The notes under the pieces were generated by a model, which saw only the letters and a program-made list of their open reading frames with translations, had not been told where the DNA came from and ran no database searches. From NCBI GenBank assembly GCA_026075535.2, contig AP026539.1:7254001-7318000 (forward strand): a DNA stretch of 64,000 nt, read 5' to 3'. Below are positions 12,676 to 22,237 of this stretch, in pieces (position 1 is the first letter of the stretch; each line of letters opens with the position of its first letter). Source of the DNA: Tricholoma matsutake (Eukaryota; Basidiomycota; Agaricomycetes; Agaricales; Tricholomataceae). The position numbers and the translations under genes were made by a program.

Positions 12676-13293
12676 GAGCATCATCACCGGAGTATGGACC
12701 TTTGCCATGGATGCATTACACAACATGGCAATCGCTCACAACAATATTATTGCTGAGCACATGTTCCAACAGTTCCATGCCAACAAACGGTGTGGAAAGG
12801 AGCCCGACATCAGACCAGGAGAGAAAGTATACCTTTCTACCAAGAACCTGACATTGCCCAAGGGGAGGGCCAGTAAGCTCCTTCCCAAGTTCATAGGACC
12901 ATATGAGGTCCTGCAAAGCTACCCAGATACTTCCAATTATGATCTGGACTTACCTTCCAAGCTCCAGAGTTGGTGGATACATGGCAGATTCCATGTGAAC
13001 CTGCTACGTCCCCATTATGAGAACAATGATGCCCTGTTTCCAACAGAAGGCACCTGGATCCTTATGACTTCGGCACCCCTGACGATGCCGAATGGTGGGT
13101 CAAGGAGATCACGTCCCATTGTTGGAAGGGTCATGCATTGGAATTGGAAGTGAAGTGGAGTGTGGGCAAGTCCACTTGGGAACCGCTGGCCATGTGCAAT
13201 GAGTTGGCTGCCCTGGATGCTTACTTGGCCCTTGTGGGTGCCAAGGAATGGACGGATCTGCCCAAGCGTGCACCAGCATGCAAAGGGCAATAG
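12676..13293 (+). pseudogene. Pol C-terminus of element 1 with chromodomain-like end
   Basis: Continues the integrase after the 1.1-kb insert: the GEKVYLSTKNLTLPKGRASKL and FIGPYEVLQ block and INNHPRFHV-type WIHGRFHVNLLRPHYE. After a frameshift near 13075 it reads DAEWWVKEITSHCWKG, LELEVKWSVGKSTWEP (13090-13200), the fold pattern of a chromodomain tail, and stops TAG at 13291. Chromodomain tails steer integration to marked chromatin. The Trp after QS in QSWWIHGRF is probably a mutated Arg. Confidence 0.78.
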
Positions 13294-13480
13294 AACTTCT
13301 TGACTTGGTCAAGAAGGCCAGGCAGCTGTGGGCCTGGCATCTTCCACAATGGTGGGAAGATTCGAACTCTTCAGGCATGACAGTCATGTTTTTCCTGAGG
13401 CGTGGGAAGGTACTGTACAGTTGACCGGCAGAGTTGAATCAATTTTTTTTTCTTTTCTTGCTTCAAGTCCAACCATTCAT

Positions 13481-16400
13481 CATGGATGGCCAGTCCGATG
13501 ACTACTCAATGGATGACTTGCCAACTTTTCACCGTTTTCATGAGGCTGACATGCCTCAAAGGGGGAGGGATAGGAGGGAGGAAAGGCAAGGAAGGAGGGA
13601 GGAAAGGCAAGGAAGGAGGGACCTCAAACCGCAAGGAAGGAGGGACCTCAAACCGCAAGGAAGGAGGGACCTCAAACCGCAAGGAAGGAGGGACCTCAAA
13701 CCGCAAGGAAGGAGGGACCTCAAACCGCAAGGAAGGAGGGACCTCAAACCGCAAGGAAGGAGGGACCTCAAACCGCAAGGAAGGAGGGACCTCAAACCGC
13801 AAGGAAGGAGGGACCTCAAACCGCAAGGAAGGAGGGACCTCAAACCGCAAGGAAGGAGGGACCTCAAACCGCAAGGAAGGAGGGACCTCAAACCGCAAGG
13901 AAGGAGGGACCTCAAACCGCAAGGAAGGAGGGACCTCAAACCGCAAGGAAGGAGGGACCTCAAACCGCAAGGAAGGAGGGACCTCAAACCGCAAGGAAGG
14001 AGGGACCTCAAACCGCAAGGAAGGAGGGACCTCAAACCGCAAGGAAGGAGGGACCTCAAACCGCAAGGAAGGAGGGACCTCAAACCGCAAGGAAGGAGGG
14101 ACCTCAAACCGCAAGGAAGGAGGGACCTCAAACCGCAAGGAAGGAGGGACCTCAAACCACAAGGAAGGAGGGACCTCAAACCGCAAGGAAGGAGGGACCT
14201 CAAACCGCAAGGAAGGAGGGACCTCAAACCGCAAGGCTCGAGGAGGGAAGTGAGGAGAGAATTTGAACTGCAAGGCTCGAGGAGAGAGGATAGGAGAAGA
14301 CAGTCTCCATCCACTGGTGGCTCTGTTGAGCACGCGAGAGTTGATCAGAGATGAGAAATGAGAACTGCCTCCCCTAGGGAGGAGTGGAGGTACGATAGTC
14401 ACCTGGGTGTCATAGTTCACCGGGTAGGATGCGAAGTATGCAAGGCCTATGTGATGCACGTGTACCAGCACGAATTCAAACAAGACAGGGACTACTTTGA
14501 GGCTCGGGATCGACGAGACCGAGACCTCACGGTGGAAGTCAGATGCACCGCTGAGTGGACGTACGACAGCTACGATGATGAGATCGCTGACCTCAAGGCT
14601 AGGATTCCCAGCCTCGAGGATCAGGTGGACCAATGGCGAGAAGACTGGCCCACTAAGAGATCCCACACTTGCGAGCCTTCCCCAGTTGCTGGGCCCCTCG
14701 TTTGATCCAACTACGCAGGTGCTGCTTCAAGGCCTGCTGCTCTGCCCACTGGTCCTTCCCATCCTCCTCAAACCTCCGTCGATGCTATGGATGTGGATGG
14801 CTTTCACATCCACTACCCGCCTCTTCTGCCCTCCTCTTCAAAACATCACCTCCAGGTCCCATCCCTCTCCCATCCCCGGTCTGCCAACTGGGTACCCGCT
14901 CCTAGGGAACCCCCATCTATGGCCCCAGAACTACCCCAAAGTGCGGTGGAGTTTGATTGCTAGGCAGTGGCTGCCCAACAAGAAGGAAATGAACTGGACC
15001 TTCAACGGGCCCAGTCGTACGTATGCATGGCCAGTCTAATCCCCCCTGCAGCTCGCACGTTGCTCATGAGCCACGTGATTGCAACCTGGAGACTTCCCAA
15101 GTGGTTGCCTGTGGAGCGCCAGTCAGCTAAGGGAATCCACTGACTCCAGGACCCTGACTGGATGCCTCAGCCTCTGGTCAATGACTCACCAGAGTCCTGG
15201 GCACGGTTTATGCATCGCCAACTATTTCAATTCCGGAATGCCCCCAGGCTGATACTGGATCACTCGCGAGTTAGCCTCCCTCATGTTTGAGGAATGCTCC
15301 TCATGAGGCAACAAATTCCTTCTGGGATTCCCCAGAAGCAAAAACAACTATTACAATTACTCCTGGCAGAAGTGTTCTGTACCCCCAGGTTATACCGAAG
15401 GACCCACCAGGAGCTACACCTATCTATGAGCATTCGGTGTGATCGACAGTTTATGTCGAACATTTCTCCCAACATCACCGTCAAGGATGTGGTTCACCAT
15501 CTTGCTCTTCTGGGAGTCTCTGACCATGAGATCAGAGAAGCTTATCATTATGGGCTAGGATGGGTCACCAGGGTGGCAGAGTCGCGATGTGAAGAAGACT
15601 TGGCTGCAGCTTCAGACGTTCTCCAACGTTTGAAGCAGTTACCTGCCCCTGACGCCTACGATGCCCCTTTGATGACGGAACCCCAGTGGTGGATTGCCCC
15701 ACTGGGGAGCAGGTGTTTAACTCAGCCCCTGCCTCCCAAGCAGAAATGAGACCCCAATGCACTCAACCTTGCATTTCCCCTGGGCGGCCACCCAGGGTTG
15801 TCAGCATCCATGCATGTTGCACCTCGACATCCTGTGTCTCCTACTGCACCTCCCCCTGCTGCTCTGACCTCAGTGGTCTCCCCACCAGTGGGCCCATCTG
15901 GCTTTCAATCCCTCTCCATTCATCCTGACTTGCCTCAGGCATGGTTGCATATTGATGCATCCACAACGACAGTTCCCTCTGCCATCATTCCCCCATCCAC
16001 CAATCCCATTCCTACTCAGCCCATCATTGTGGTTGAGTCCAATCTGATCCCTGGAGTCCCTGAGCCTGTTCAAGGGACCACCTCCCAAGTGTTGGTGACC
16101 CCAGACTATGCTGATGGGGGATGGACCTATGTGGGTCCCCCACATTGAACCAAGGCTGATAAGAACCATGCCAAGAATGAGCAAAGGAGACAATGTGCCG
16201 CTGCCACGAGCATGGCTACAAATGAGTCTGGAACAATCCATTCTAGCTTCCCCAATGCGCGGGTCACCCAAAGTCAATGGAACAAAAAGGAATATGACAC
16301 CGAGGAGACTGACTCGGTGTCAGAGACTGATGAAGAGGTGGGCTCCATGACTGCTCCCCTCAGAGGAGAACAGTCACCCGGGCCTTCCCCTGTTCCTCTG

Positions 16401-16511
16401 ACCCCCACTATTCTCTCCACTCTGCTCAGAGGTGGGATGGATCTTGATGACCCTGTTGGTATGGAACCCTTGCCTTCCACCTCCTCCCTACGTGGCGAGG
16501 AGGCAAAATAA
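13481..16511 (+). pseudogene. Extra 3' ORF of Ty3 element 1, unknown function
   Basis: One reading frame, about 1,010 codons, from ATG at 13481 (MDGQSDDYSMDDLPTF) to TAA at 16509-16511, between pol and the 3' LTR. Stops in it (about 14352, 14703, 14959, 15139, 15288, 15747, 16146) are mostly TGA in an otherwise open frame, as if arginine codons had decayed. Order: acidic N-terminus; (GRRDLKPQ) repeat of 26 units; VIVHRVGCEVCKAYVMHVYQ; a charged coiled-coil-like stretch (IADLKARIPSLEDQVDQW, about 14580-14640); Pro-rich linker with DAMDVDGF; a helical region with LLMRQQIPSGIPQKQKQLLQ and VKDVVHHLALLGVSDHEIREAY (15295-15560); Ser/Pro/acidic tail. No domain I can name. Possibly a structural or accessory protein. 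Confidence 0.6.
13605..14240 (+). repeat. 24-bp minisatellite, 26 units
   Basis: Unit GGAAGGAGGGACCTCAAACC + GCAA, repeated in perfect register from 13621 to about 14235: 26 copies of ACCTCAAACCGC with a single visible variant (CCGC to CCAC at about 14157). Two partial GGAAGGAGGGAGGAAAGGCAA units precede it and two diverged units follow. Because 24 is divisible by three it keeps the reading frame and encodes GRRDLKPQ each time. Near identity in an otherwise decayed element means recent expansion or active homogenisation. Confidence 0.97.
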
Positions 16512-16703
16512 CTTCTTGCACGACTCTCGTCTCCACCCTGCTCAGACGTGGAATGGATTTCCATCGCCCTGTCACCTTGGGACTTAGTTTCCTTCCCACC
16601 ATCATGGTGAAGACGTCAATCGATCTCCTTGGAACTTTCTTGTACATGTCTTGTTTCTTTTGGGTTTTGGCTTGGACCATGGGTCCAAGCCAGAAGGGGA
16701 GAA

Positions 16704-16885
16704 TGTAGTGATCCAGGTTGATGCCCAGTATTTACATATATTTACTTAGTGTTTGTGCAAGCCACCGGTCCCTTTATAAGGGCCGGTTTTAATTACAACA
16801 ACAGACTTTTTTACACACAGCAAAATATATGTTAATTGTGTTCTTGCGGCATGTGATATAAGTCTACCCCCTCCACTTTACTACA
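16704..16885 (+). repeat. 3' LTR of Ty3 element 1
   Basis: 182 bp, mate of 5539-5720, followed by the CTTCT target duplication at 16886-16890. A purine-rich run (CCAGAAGGGGAGAA, 16690-16703) directly upstream is the likely polypurine tract that primes plus-strand DNA synthesis. Confidence 0.93.
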
Positions 16886-16890
16886 CTTCT

Positions 16891-19048
16891 ACACTCATCG
16901 CTTGCCTGAATCCTTGAGCCTCTCAAACCTGGCATGACGATGCCTGAGGTTGTTTGCTTTCCTGATGGTCATTTTAGAAAGGTCATCTATGGGCTTGGCC
17001 CCTATATTGCAGATTATCCAGAACAGGCACTGCTTGCATGCATTGTGCAAGGCTGGTGCCCGAAGTATGTATTCCTACTGATAAACTGATGAAATCAAAG
17101 TTGACAAGCTTTTTCAGATGTACTGGACCTCGACTCTAGTCACTATGTGCACCATTCTCAGATGCATGCTGAGCTGCTAGTTGAGGCATTTGAGCTTGGT
17201 ACACTATGGGATGAATATGGACTCGTTGGGGATGTTGTCATAAGTGTTCCTCTGTTATATTATCTGCATCTATTCATTATCTTTTAGCCATTCACAAGCA
17301 TGTTCCCCCGAGTGGATATACATGAGCTTCTGGCACCTGATCTACTACATCAGTTGATCAAAAGTGCCTTCAAGGACCACCTTGTTACATGGGTGAATGA
17401 ATACATTAAAGCAGAATTCCCAGCAGCTGAAGCACAGAAGATCCTTGATGACATTGACCAGCGGTAAGCTTTTCACCCATGATTTGTATGGTAATAATTA
17501 CTGAATTTATTGAAGCATAGCACTTGCTCCATCTTTTGCAGGGCTTCGACATTTTTCTGAAGGCTGAAATTTCAAACAATGGACTGGTGATGATTCGAAG
17601 GCGCTCATGAAGGTACAGGATTCTTTTGTGTTACTATATAACCGAGTCTAATCAATTTGCATACAGGTTTATCTACCAGCAATTGAAGGCCATGTACCAG
17701 ATGACATGGTGCAGATGATGTGTGCTCTCCTGGAAGTTCTGCTACATAGCTCAATGCAACATACATGACACACACAGTCTTGCCACCTTAGATGATGCGC
17801 TTCATTGGTTTCACCACTATCACGAAATCTTTTGCACAAGTGGTGCTCGTGCTGATGGCTTCAATCTCCCAAGGCAGCACTCCCTCATTCATTATGTGAA
17901 ACTCATTCGTGCCTATGGTGCTCCGAATGGTATTTGTTCCTCCATTACAGAATCAAAGCATATCAAGGCTGTGAAGGAGCCATGGCGGCGCTCAAGTTGT
18001 TTCAAAGCACTCAGCCAAATGCTCCTTACCAACCAGTGCCTCGATAAGCTTGCTGCTGCTCAGGCTGATTTTGCTGACCATGGGATGCTACAAGGCACAT
18101 GCCTATCAGCAGTTTGGGATCAAATTCTTTGTATGCATCTCAGTTTCCTCTCTGATGGTCTTCTAAACTAATTATACAAATATAGCCATGGACGAAGCCA
18201 ATCCTGATCCTGATCTACTGCACTTCTCTGTCAGTGAAGATGATGATGACAAAATGTCAACAATGGCAATGGTGATGTTGACCACAACAATGATGATGAC
18301 GACAATGTCAATGTCAATTTTGGCAGTTGTGATGTTGATGGTCCTACTGTACAGGCCCATGTTGACCTAGCAAAGATGGCATGTAAGTATTGCAGGACTC
18401 AATATCATTGAAATATACTTACCTACATTTACAGCACACAAAGTTTACCCTGAAGACATCACCAAAATTGAACCTGACCTCTCTTATCTCATCCGGCAAT
18501 TTATCTACAACCAGCAGCATCCCGATGATCTTTCCAATGCCAGTATCCTGGACCTCCCCATGTTTTATGGCAAGATAACAATCTACACTTTCTACACCCC
18601 TAGTGACATCTCAGGAGTTGGCGGCATGCATTGTGAATGTATACATGCAGTAAAATCTTGGAGGAAGGGACCCAGCTGCTATGACACAATCTTTGTCAAC
18701 ACTGACTCATCTCTGGAAGGTATGCGAGGCCTCAATGTTGCCCACGTTTGACTCTTGTTTTCATTCTCTCACGAAGGCATTGAATACCCCTGTGCTCTCA
18801 TGCACTGGTTCTCGCACGTGGGTGATTCACCAGATGACCACACAGGCATGTGGGTAGTCCAGCCAGATGACGACAAAACCTCTTCCATCATCCACCTTGA
18901 TACAATCATTCGAGCATCACATCTTCTTCCAGTATTTGGCCAGGAGCGGGTTCCGAGGACTCTTTTATTCACAGATACACTCAATACATTCACTAGGTTC
19001 TATGTCAACAAATACATTGATCACCATGCATTCGAGACCACTTTTTAA
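16891..19048 (+). pseudogene. Plavaka transposase, C-terminal half
   Basis: Continues the transposase from 5538. It reads LARILEPLKPGM (the R is a TGA), MPEVVCFPDGHFRKVIYGLG and PYIADYPEQALLACIVQGWCPK (16930-17065), then exons separated by short introns. At 17722-18130: NIHDTHSLATLDDALHWFHHYHEIF, RQHSLIHYVKLIRAYGAPNG, SITESKHIKAVKEPWRRSS and MLLTNQCLDKLAAAQADF. The C-terminal part (18430-19048) has PMFYGKITIYTFYTPSD, the stretch GIEYPCALMHWFSHVGD, GMWVVQPD and FYVNKYIDHHAFE. The short low-complexity stretch at 18235-18345 (DEDDDDK-like, repeated GATGATGA) lies before it. One TGA replaces the residue after NVAHV. The whole is clearly plavaka; individual splice sites were not all fixed. Confidence 0.85.
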
Positions 19049-19339
19049 TACATGATTGCTGTACATTGATCTTGGTTACCATGCTTATTGATGTACTTAA
19101 CATCCTCGCTTCATTGAAACTATAACTTTTGCTTGACAGCTGGTGTACTTGCCATGTCTTACATGTTCTTACTACTTATTTACTTACCTGGGCTTTGTCG
19201 GCCACTTGACATGCTTACAATGTACTTAGATTTTTGCTCGCACCTACTGACAAATTTACTAAGTAGAAAATAAGCCACTTGAGAAGCTTAGTGGGCTTAG
19301 CCATAAAATAAGCAGGCCAAGTCCACTAAGAATTTTTTG

Positions 19340-19355
19340 GATTTTCCTGATGTAA
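19340..19355 (-). repeat. Right terminal inverted repeat of plavaka element
   Basis: GATTTTCCTGATGTAA, exact reverse complement of 892-907. Target duplication TA at 19353-19354. Confidence 0.85.
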
Positions 19356-19615
19356 CCAACTCAAAGACTTCGAAGTGAAGACCAAGGATGCCAAAATCAT
19401 ACCTCATCTACATGAACATCTACTGAGTAATGCCAGGTGCATTCAGACTCTCTGTGATAGTGTTGTTCTCATCCTAGCTCTCTTGTATCTGCTGCAGAAA
19501 GCATGCCAAAGTCTCACCTAAGCCACTTGCAGGAGCTGGGGTATTAGAAGATGCTGATGTAGAGGATGTGAAGAGGGAGTGGGCAGATTTGGTGTTATCG
19601 GATGCTGATCAGTAG
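19355..19615 (+). pseudogene. DUF6532 protein, 3' end
   Basis: Right-hand remainder of the gene at 1-891. In the frame restored by removing the transposon and one TA it reads QLKDFEVKTKDAKIIPHLHE...LLSNAR. A 61-bp intron (19437-19497, GTGCAT...CTGCAG) follows, then KHAKVSPKPLAGAGVLEDAD and VKREWADLVLSDADQ with TAG at 19613-19615. No stop or frameshift occurs in this half, so the gene was probably sound at this end when the transposon landed. Confidence 0.75.
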
Positions 19616-20151
19616 ATGATGTCATTTTTGAAGATGTATATATACTATGAACCTCTTCCTACTCTGCCTATGGGTACTATGAACCTCCACATCTGATTGC
19701 ATATTAGTCTGGATTAATTGGCATGCATCCGAAGGGTGTTCTTTTCAGATCACATGTTGGCACATGTTGATTTCCCTTTTATGGTCATCTGGCTGGGCAC
19801 ATCTCTACCAAAACCTCTTGAAGGGCACTGCAATCATATATGAACTGTATTATTGGCAGGTAGATGTTTTCCAAGGTCTAGATAGCAGTAAATATCCTTG
19901 CAATCACACAAATCAGTAAGAATTCATAGAGGCTCCATCACATGACTGAGGTTCAGGTGTCAGTGACTGGATTGTGTCTTGAGCTCTAATGGGGCTAAAT
20001 ATTACAGGGTGGCATATTACCAGAGGGTCTTAGTGCGACATGCAGAGAACAGTGTGGAATTTGTCCTTTCAACCCATCAATTGTAGGGATGTGGCTGAAA
20101 AAGGAAATTTAACATGTGCCTTCACGTGCGTCAGAAAGAGCAGGCTTCCGG
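19616..20151. other. Gene-free stretch
   Basis: No convincing coding, RNA or repeat structure. It probably holds the 3' flank of the DUF6532 gene. A Ty3 element begins after the CCGTG at 20152-20156. Confidence 0.6.
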
Positions 20152-20156
20152 CCGTG

Positions 20157-20522
20157 TGTAAGGGGACTAGGGGGGTGCCCTGTGTGTTTTTCCTATTTTT
20201 TATGTTCGTCCCATATTTTTCCCCACCTCATTTCCTTCTATTCTTCATTTTCTATGATTTTTCCGGATTTTATTACTAATTTTCCCTTGCTATCATGTTT
20301 GTATATGTTGACACTTTTATATTTAGAGGCGGAGTACCCCTTCCGACACATACCCCTTGGTATGATGTCATTCGGCGGCCTTGATCCGCCTATCTCCGCC
20401 TTTTTCTATTTTTAGGTTATATTTGATTTTTGTTGTCTTCACATATACTGGGCATCAGCAAGGGGATCCTTAGAGTTTTCTCTTCGGATTTCCCTTTGCT
20501 AGAGGCTCAGGTTGCCCTTATA
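20157..20522 (+). repeat. 5' LTR of Ty3 element 2
   Basis: 366 bp. Differs from 26148-26513 at three visible CpG positions (TTCGTC/TTTGTC, GGCGGAG/GGTGGAG, TTGTC/TCGTC). Related, more diverged LTR copies lie at 21252-21676 and 60391-60695, both inverted. Confidence 0.95.
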
Positions 20523-20688
20523 GTAGAAAACTCTCCCCTAAGGCCCGAAAATCGTGAACGCGCTGCCCAAAATAGGCAGGTACAGACTGGACGACGCTTC
20601 CCAAAGCTCCACAGAGTCCCTACACACCATTCCAGATACTCTCACCTTTATCACGCCACCATTTTCGCCAAACGCGCTCCCTAGCGAC

Positions 20689-22237
20689 ATGGACACATCA
20701 GAACGCTTCGACGCGCTTGAAAGCGACGTTTCCGGAATGCACGCGCAAATCGACTCGCTTAAATCTACGATTGAAAACTTCGTTAGGACCCTCCAGGCTA
20801 ACCCTACAACTAATAGTTCCCCCTTCACGACTCCAAGCGCACCCAACAACGACATTTTGCCAAACGCGTCCACTAAGGAACGTGCCCAGATCAAACCGTC
20901 CCCCCCCGCTGAATTTAATGGTGCACGTGCACAGGGACGTGCATTCCTTAATTCCTGTGAGTTATACATTAGTCTCCAGTCGCATCAATTCGTCGATGAG
21001 GCTGCAAAAATTTATTGGGCCTTCACATACATGAAATCTGAACGCGCCTATCTCTATGTGGACCGTATCCTACGTCAAACTAAAGAACTCGGTTCTCTAC
21101 CTTTCTCCACTTGGGGTGACTTTTGAGCTGAGTTCGTATGCCACTTCTGCCCCCTCAATGAATGCCACTGAGCAGTGACATGACTTGAGTCATCCACTTA
21201 CCACCAGGGATGTCGATCCGTGGACGACTATATCGATGAGTTCAAGGATTTTATAAGGGCAACCTGAGCCTCTAGCAAAGGGAAATCTGAAGTTAAAATT
21301 ATGCTACATAATACAGGGATTGGGGGCGCACCTAGCAAAGGGAAATCCGAAGAGAAAACTCTAAGGATCCCCTTGCTGATGCCCAGTATATGTGAAGACG
21401 ACAAAATCAAATATAACCTAAAAATAGAAAAAGGCGGAGATAGGCAGATCAAGGCCGCCGAATGACATCATACCAAGGGGTATGTGTCGGAAGGGGTACT
21501 CCGCCTCTAAATATAAAAGTGTCAACATATACAAACATGATAGCAAGGGAAAATTAGTAATAAAATCCGGAAAAATCATAGAAAATGAAGAATAGAAGGA
21601 AATGAGGTGGGGAAAAATATGGGACAAACATAAAAAATAGGAAAAACACACAGGGCACCCCCCTAGTCCCCTTACAGATTTGGTGGACATGGCAGGGTAT
21701 GGGAGTGGGTTACCAGTGGTGGTGAAGTTCCGACAGGGGCTCAACCGAGAAATTCAGGACCAGATTGCACAGATGTTGGAAGGGCGCCCAGCGGACGATG
21801 ATATCCTTGCTTGGTATGAAGCTGCTTCACTCTGTGACGAGAACCGACTCACAAATGCGGCGTTTAATGCTGCATTCCGTGCTCCAACTACCACTCATAC
21901 ACCCTACACCTTCAATCGAAGCCTCCCCCGCCCTAACCCCATTCCTGCTCGTCAAACTCCCACACCAGCCGTCAATGTCCCAGTACCAATGGATGTTGAT
22001 GCAGCCCGCAGCCGTGCATGTAAGTTGGATCTCTGCTACCGTTGTGGGGAACCTGGACACAGGGCTGGAGCGTGTCCCCATCGTCAGGATATCCGCATGC
22101 TCACCCCCGAGGGACGAGACGAACTCCTGCAAGATTTGTTGGCACTTGTAGATGTTGAGGAAGCGAAGGATCAAGTTGCAGAGGAGGTTAAGCTGGAAGT
22201 TGTAGAGGAGCAGGATTTTCCTATTTGCAGCGAGTGA
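20689..22237 (+). pseudogene. Gag of Ty3 element 2
   Basis: First ATG at 20689 (MDTSERFDALESDVSG), an N-terminal coiled-coil-like segment (MHAQIDSLKSTIENFVRTL), then the capsid region AQGRAFLNSCELYISLQ, IYWAFTYMKSERAYLY, GCRSVDDYIDEFKDL | VDMAGY and VVVKFRQGLNREIQDQIAQM. It ends with a zinc knuckle CYRCGEPGHRAGAC (22035-22080, CX2CX4HX4C) and TGA at 22235. The bar marks where a 425-bp solo LTR (21252-21676) is inserted. TGA stops at about 21124, 21169 and 21181 all sit where arginine fits. The 5-bp duplication plus LTR (430 bp) shifts the frame by one. Confidence 0.88.
21252..21676 (-). repeat. Solo LTR of the same family, inside gag
   Basis: An LTR in opposite orientation, bounded by the target duplication GATTT (21247-21251 and 21677-21681). 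It is 425 bp rather than 366 because the segment AGCAAAGGGAAATCYGAAG occurs twice, about 60 bp apart (near 21274 and 21333). It represents an insertion of one family member into another, followed by LTR-LTR recombination. Confidence 0.93.

Larger units (their letters stand above)
5534..16890 (+). mobile_element. Ty3/chromovirus LTR element 1, nested in plavaka
   Basis: The element proper is 5539-16885 (11,347 bp): 182-bp LTRs beginning TGTAGTGATCC and ending TTTACTACA, with the 5-bp target duplication CTTCT on both sides (5534-5538 and 16886-16890). Removing the element and one CTTCT restores the plavaka frame across the join (FWHQL|LHSSLA). Order inside: gag, protease, RT, RNase H, integrase, chromodomain-like tail, then a long extra 3' ORF. 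Length is well above a typical 5-7 kb Ty3 element because of a 1.1-kb insertion in pol, a smaller insertion in gag, the 3' ORF and a 26-copy minisatellite. Many in-frame stops: not autonomous. Confidence 0.92.
895..19352. mobile_element. Plavaka (CACTA-related) DNA transposon, nested
   Basis: A 16-bp perfect inverted repeat bounds the element and TA flanks both ends (893-894 and 19353-19354). Removing the element and one TA joins the DUF6532 exon in frame. It carries a + strand transposase gene (about 4151-5538 plus 16891-19048) and a - strand second gene (1440-3923). An 11,347-bp Ty3 retroelement sits inside the transposase; without it the element is about 7.1 kb. Plavaka is a fungal transposon group with a large transposase that may carry a C2H2 finger. 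Stop codons and frameshifts in both genes mean this copy is dead. Confidence 0.88.

Noticed and set aside
13605..14240. Possible CRISPR array (regular 24-bp direct repeats)
   Set aside because: There are no spacers; units are head-to-tail, the context is coding sequence in a fungal retroelement.
13506..14666. Long - strand open frame across the minisatellite (over 380 codons)
   Set aside because: It is an artefact of a stop-free 24-bp repeat. The + strand frame continues in register before and after the array and fits the 3' ORF.
20157..20522. + strand frames of 79-99 codons in the LTRs (hydrophobic, FSYFLCSSHIFP-type)
   Set aside because: They repeat exactly in every LTR copy and have no coding context; they are LTR shadows.
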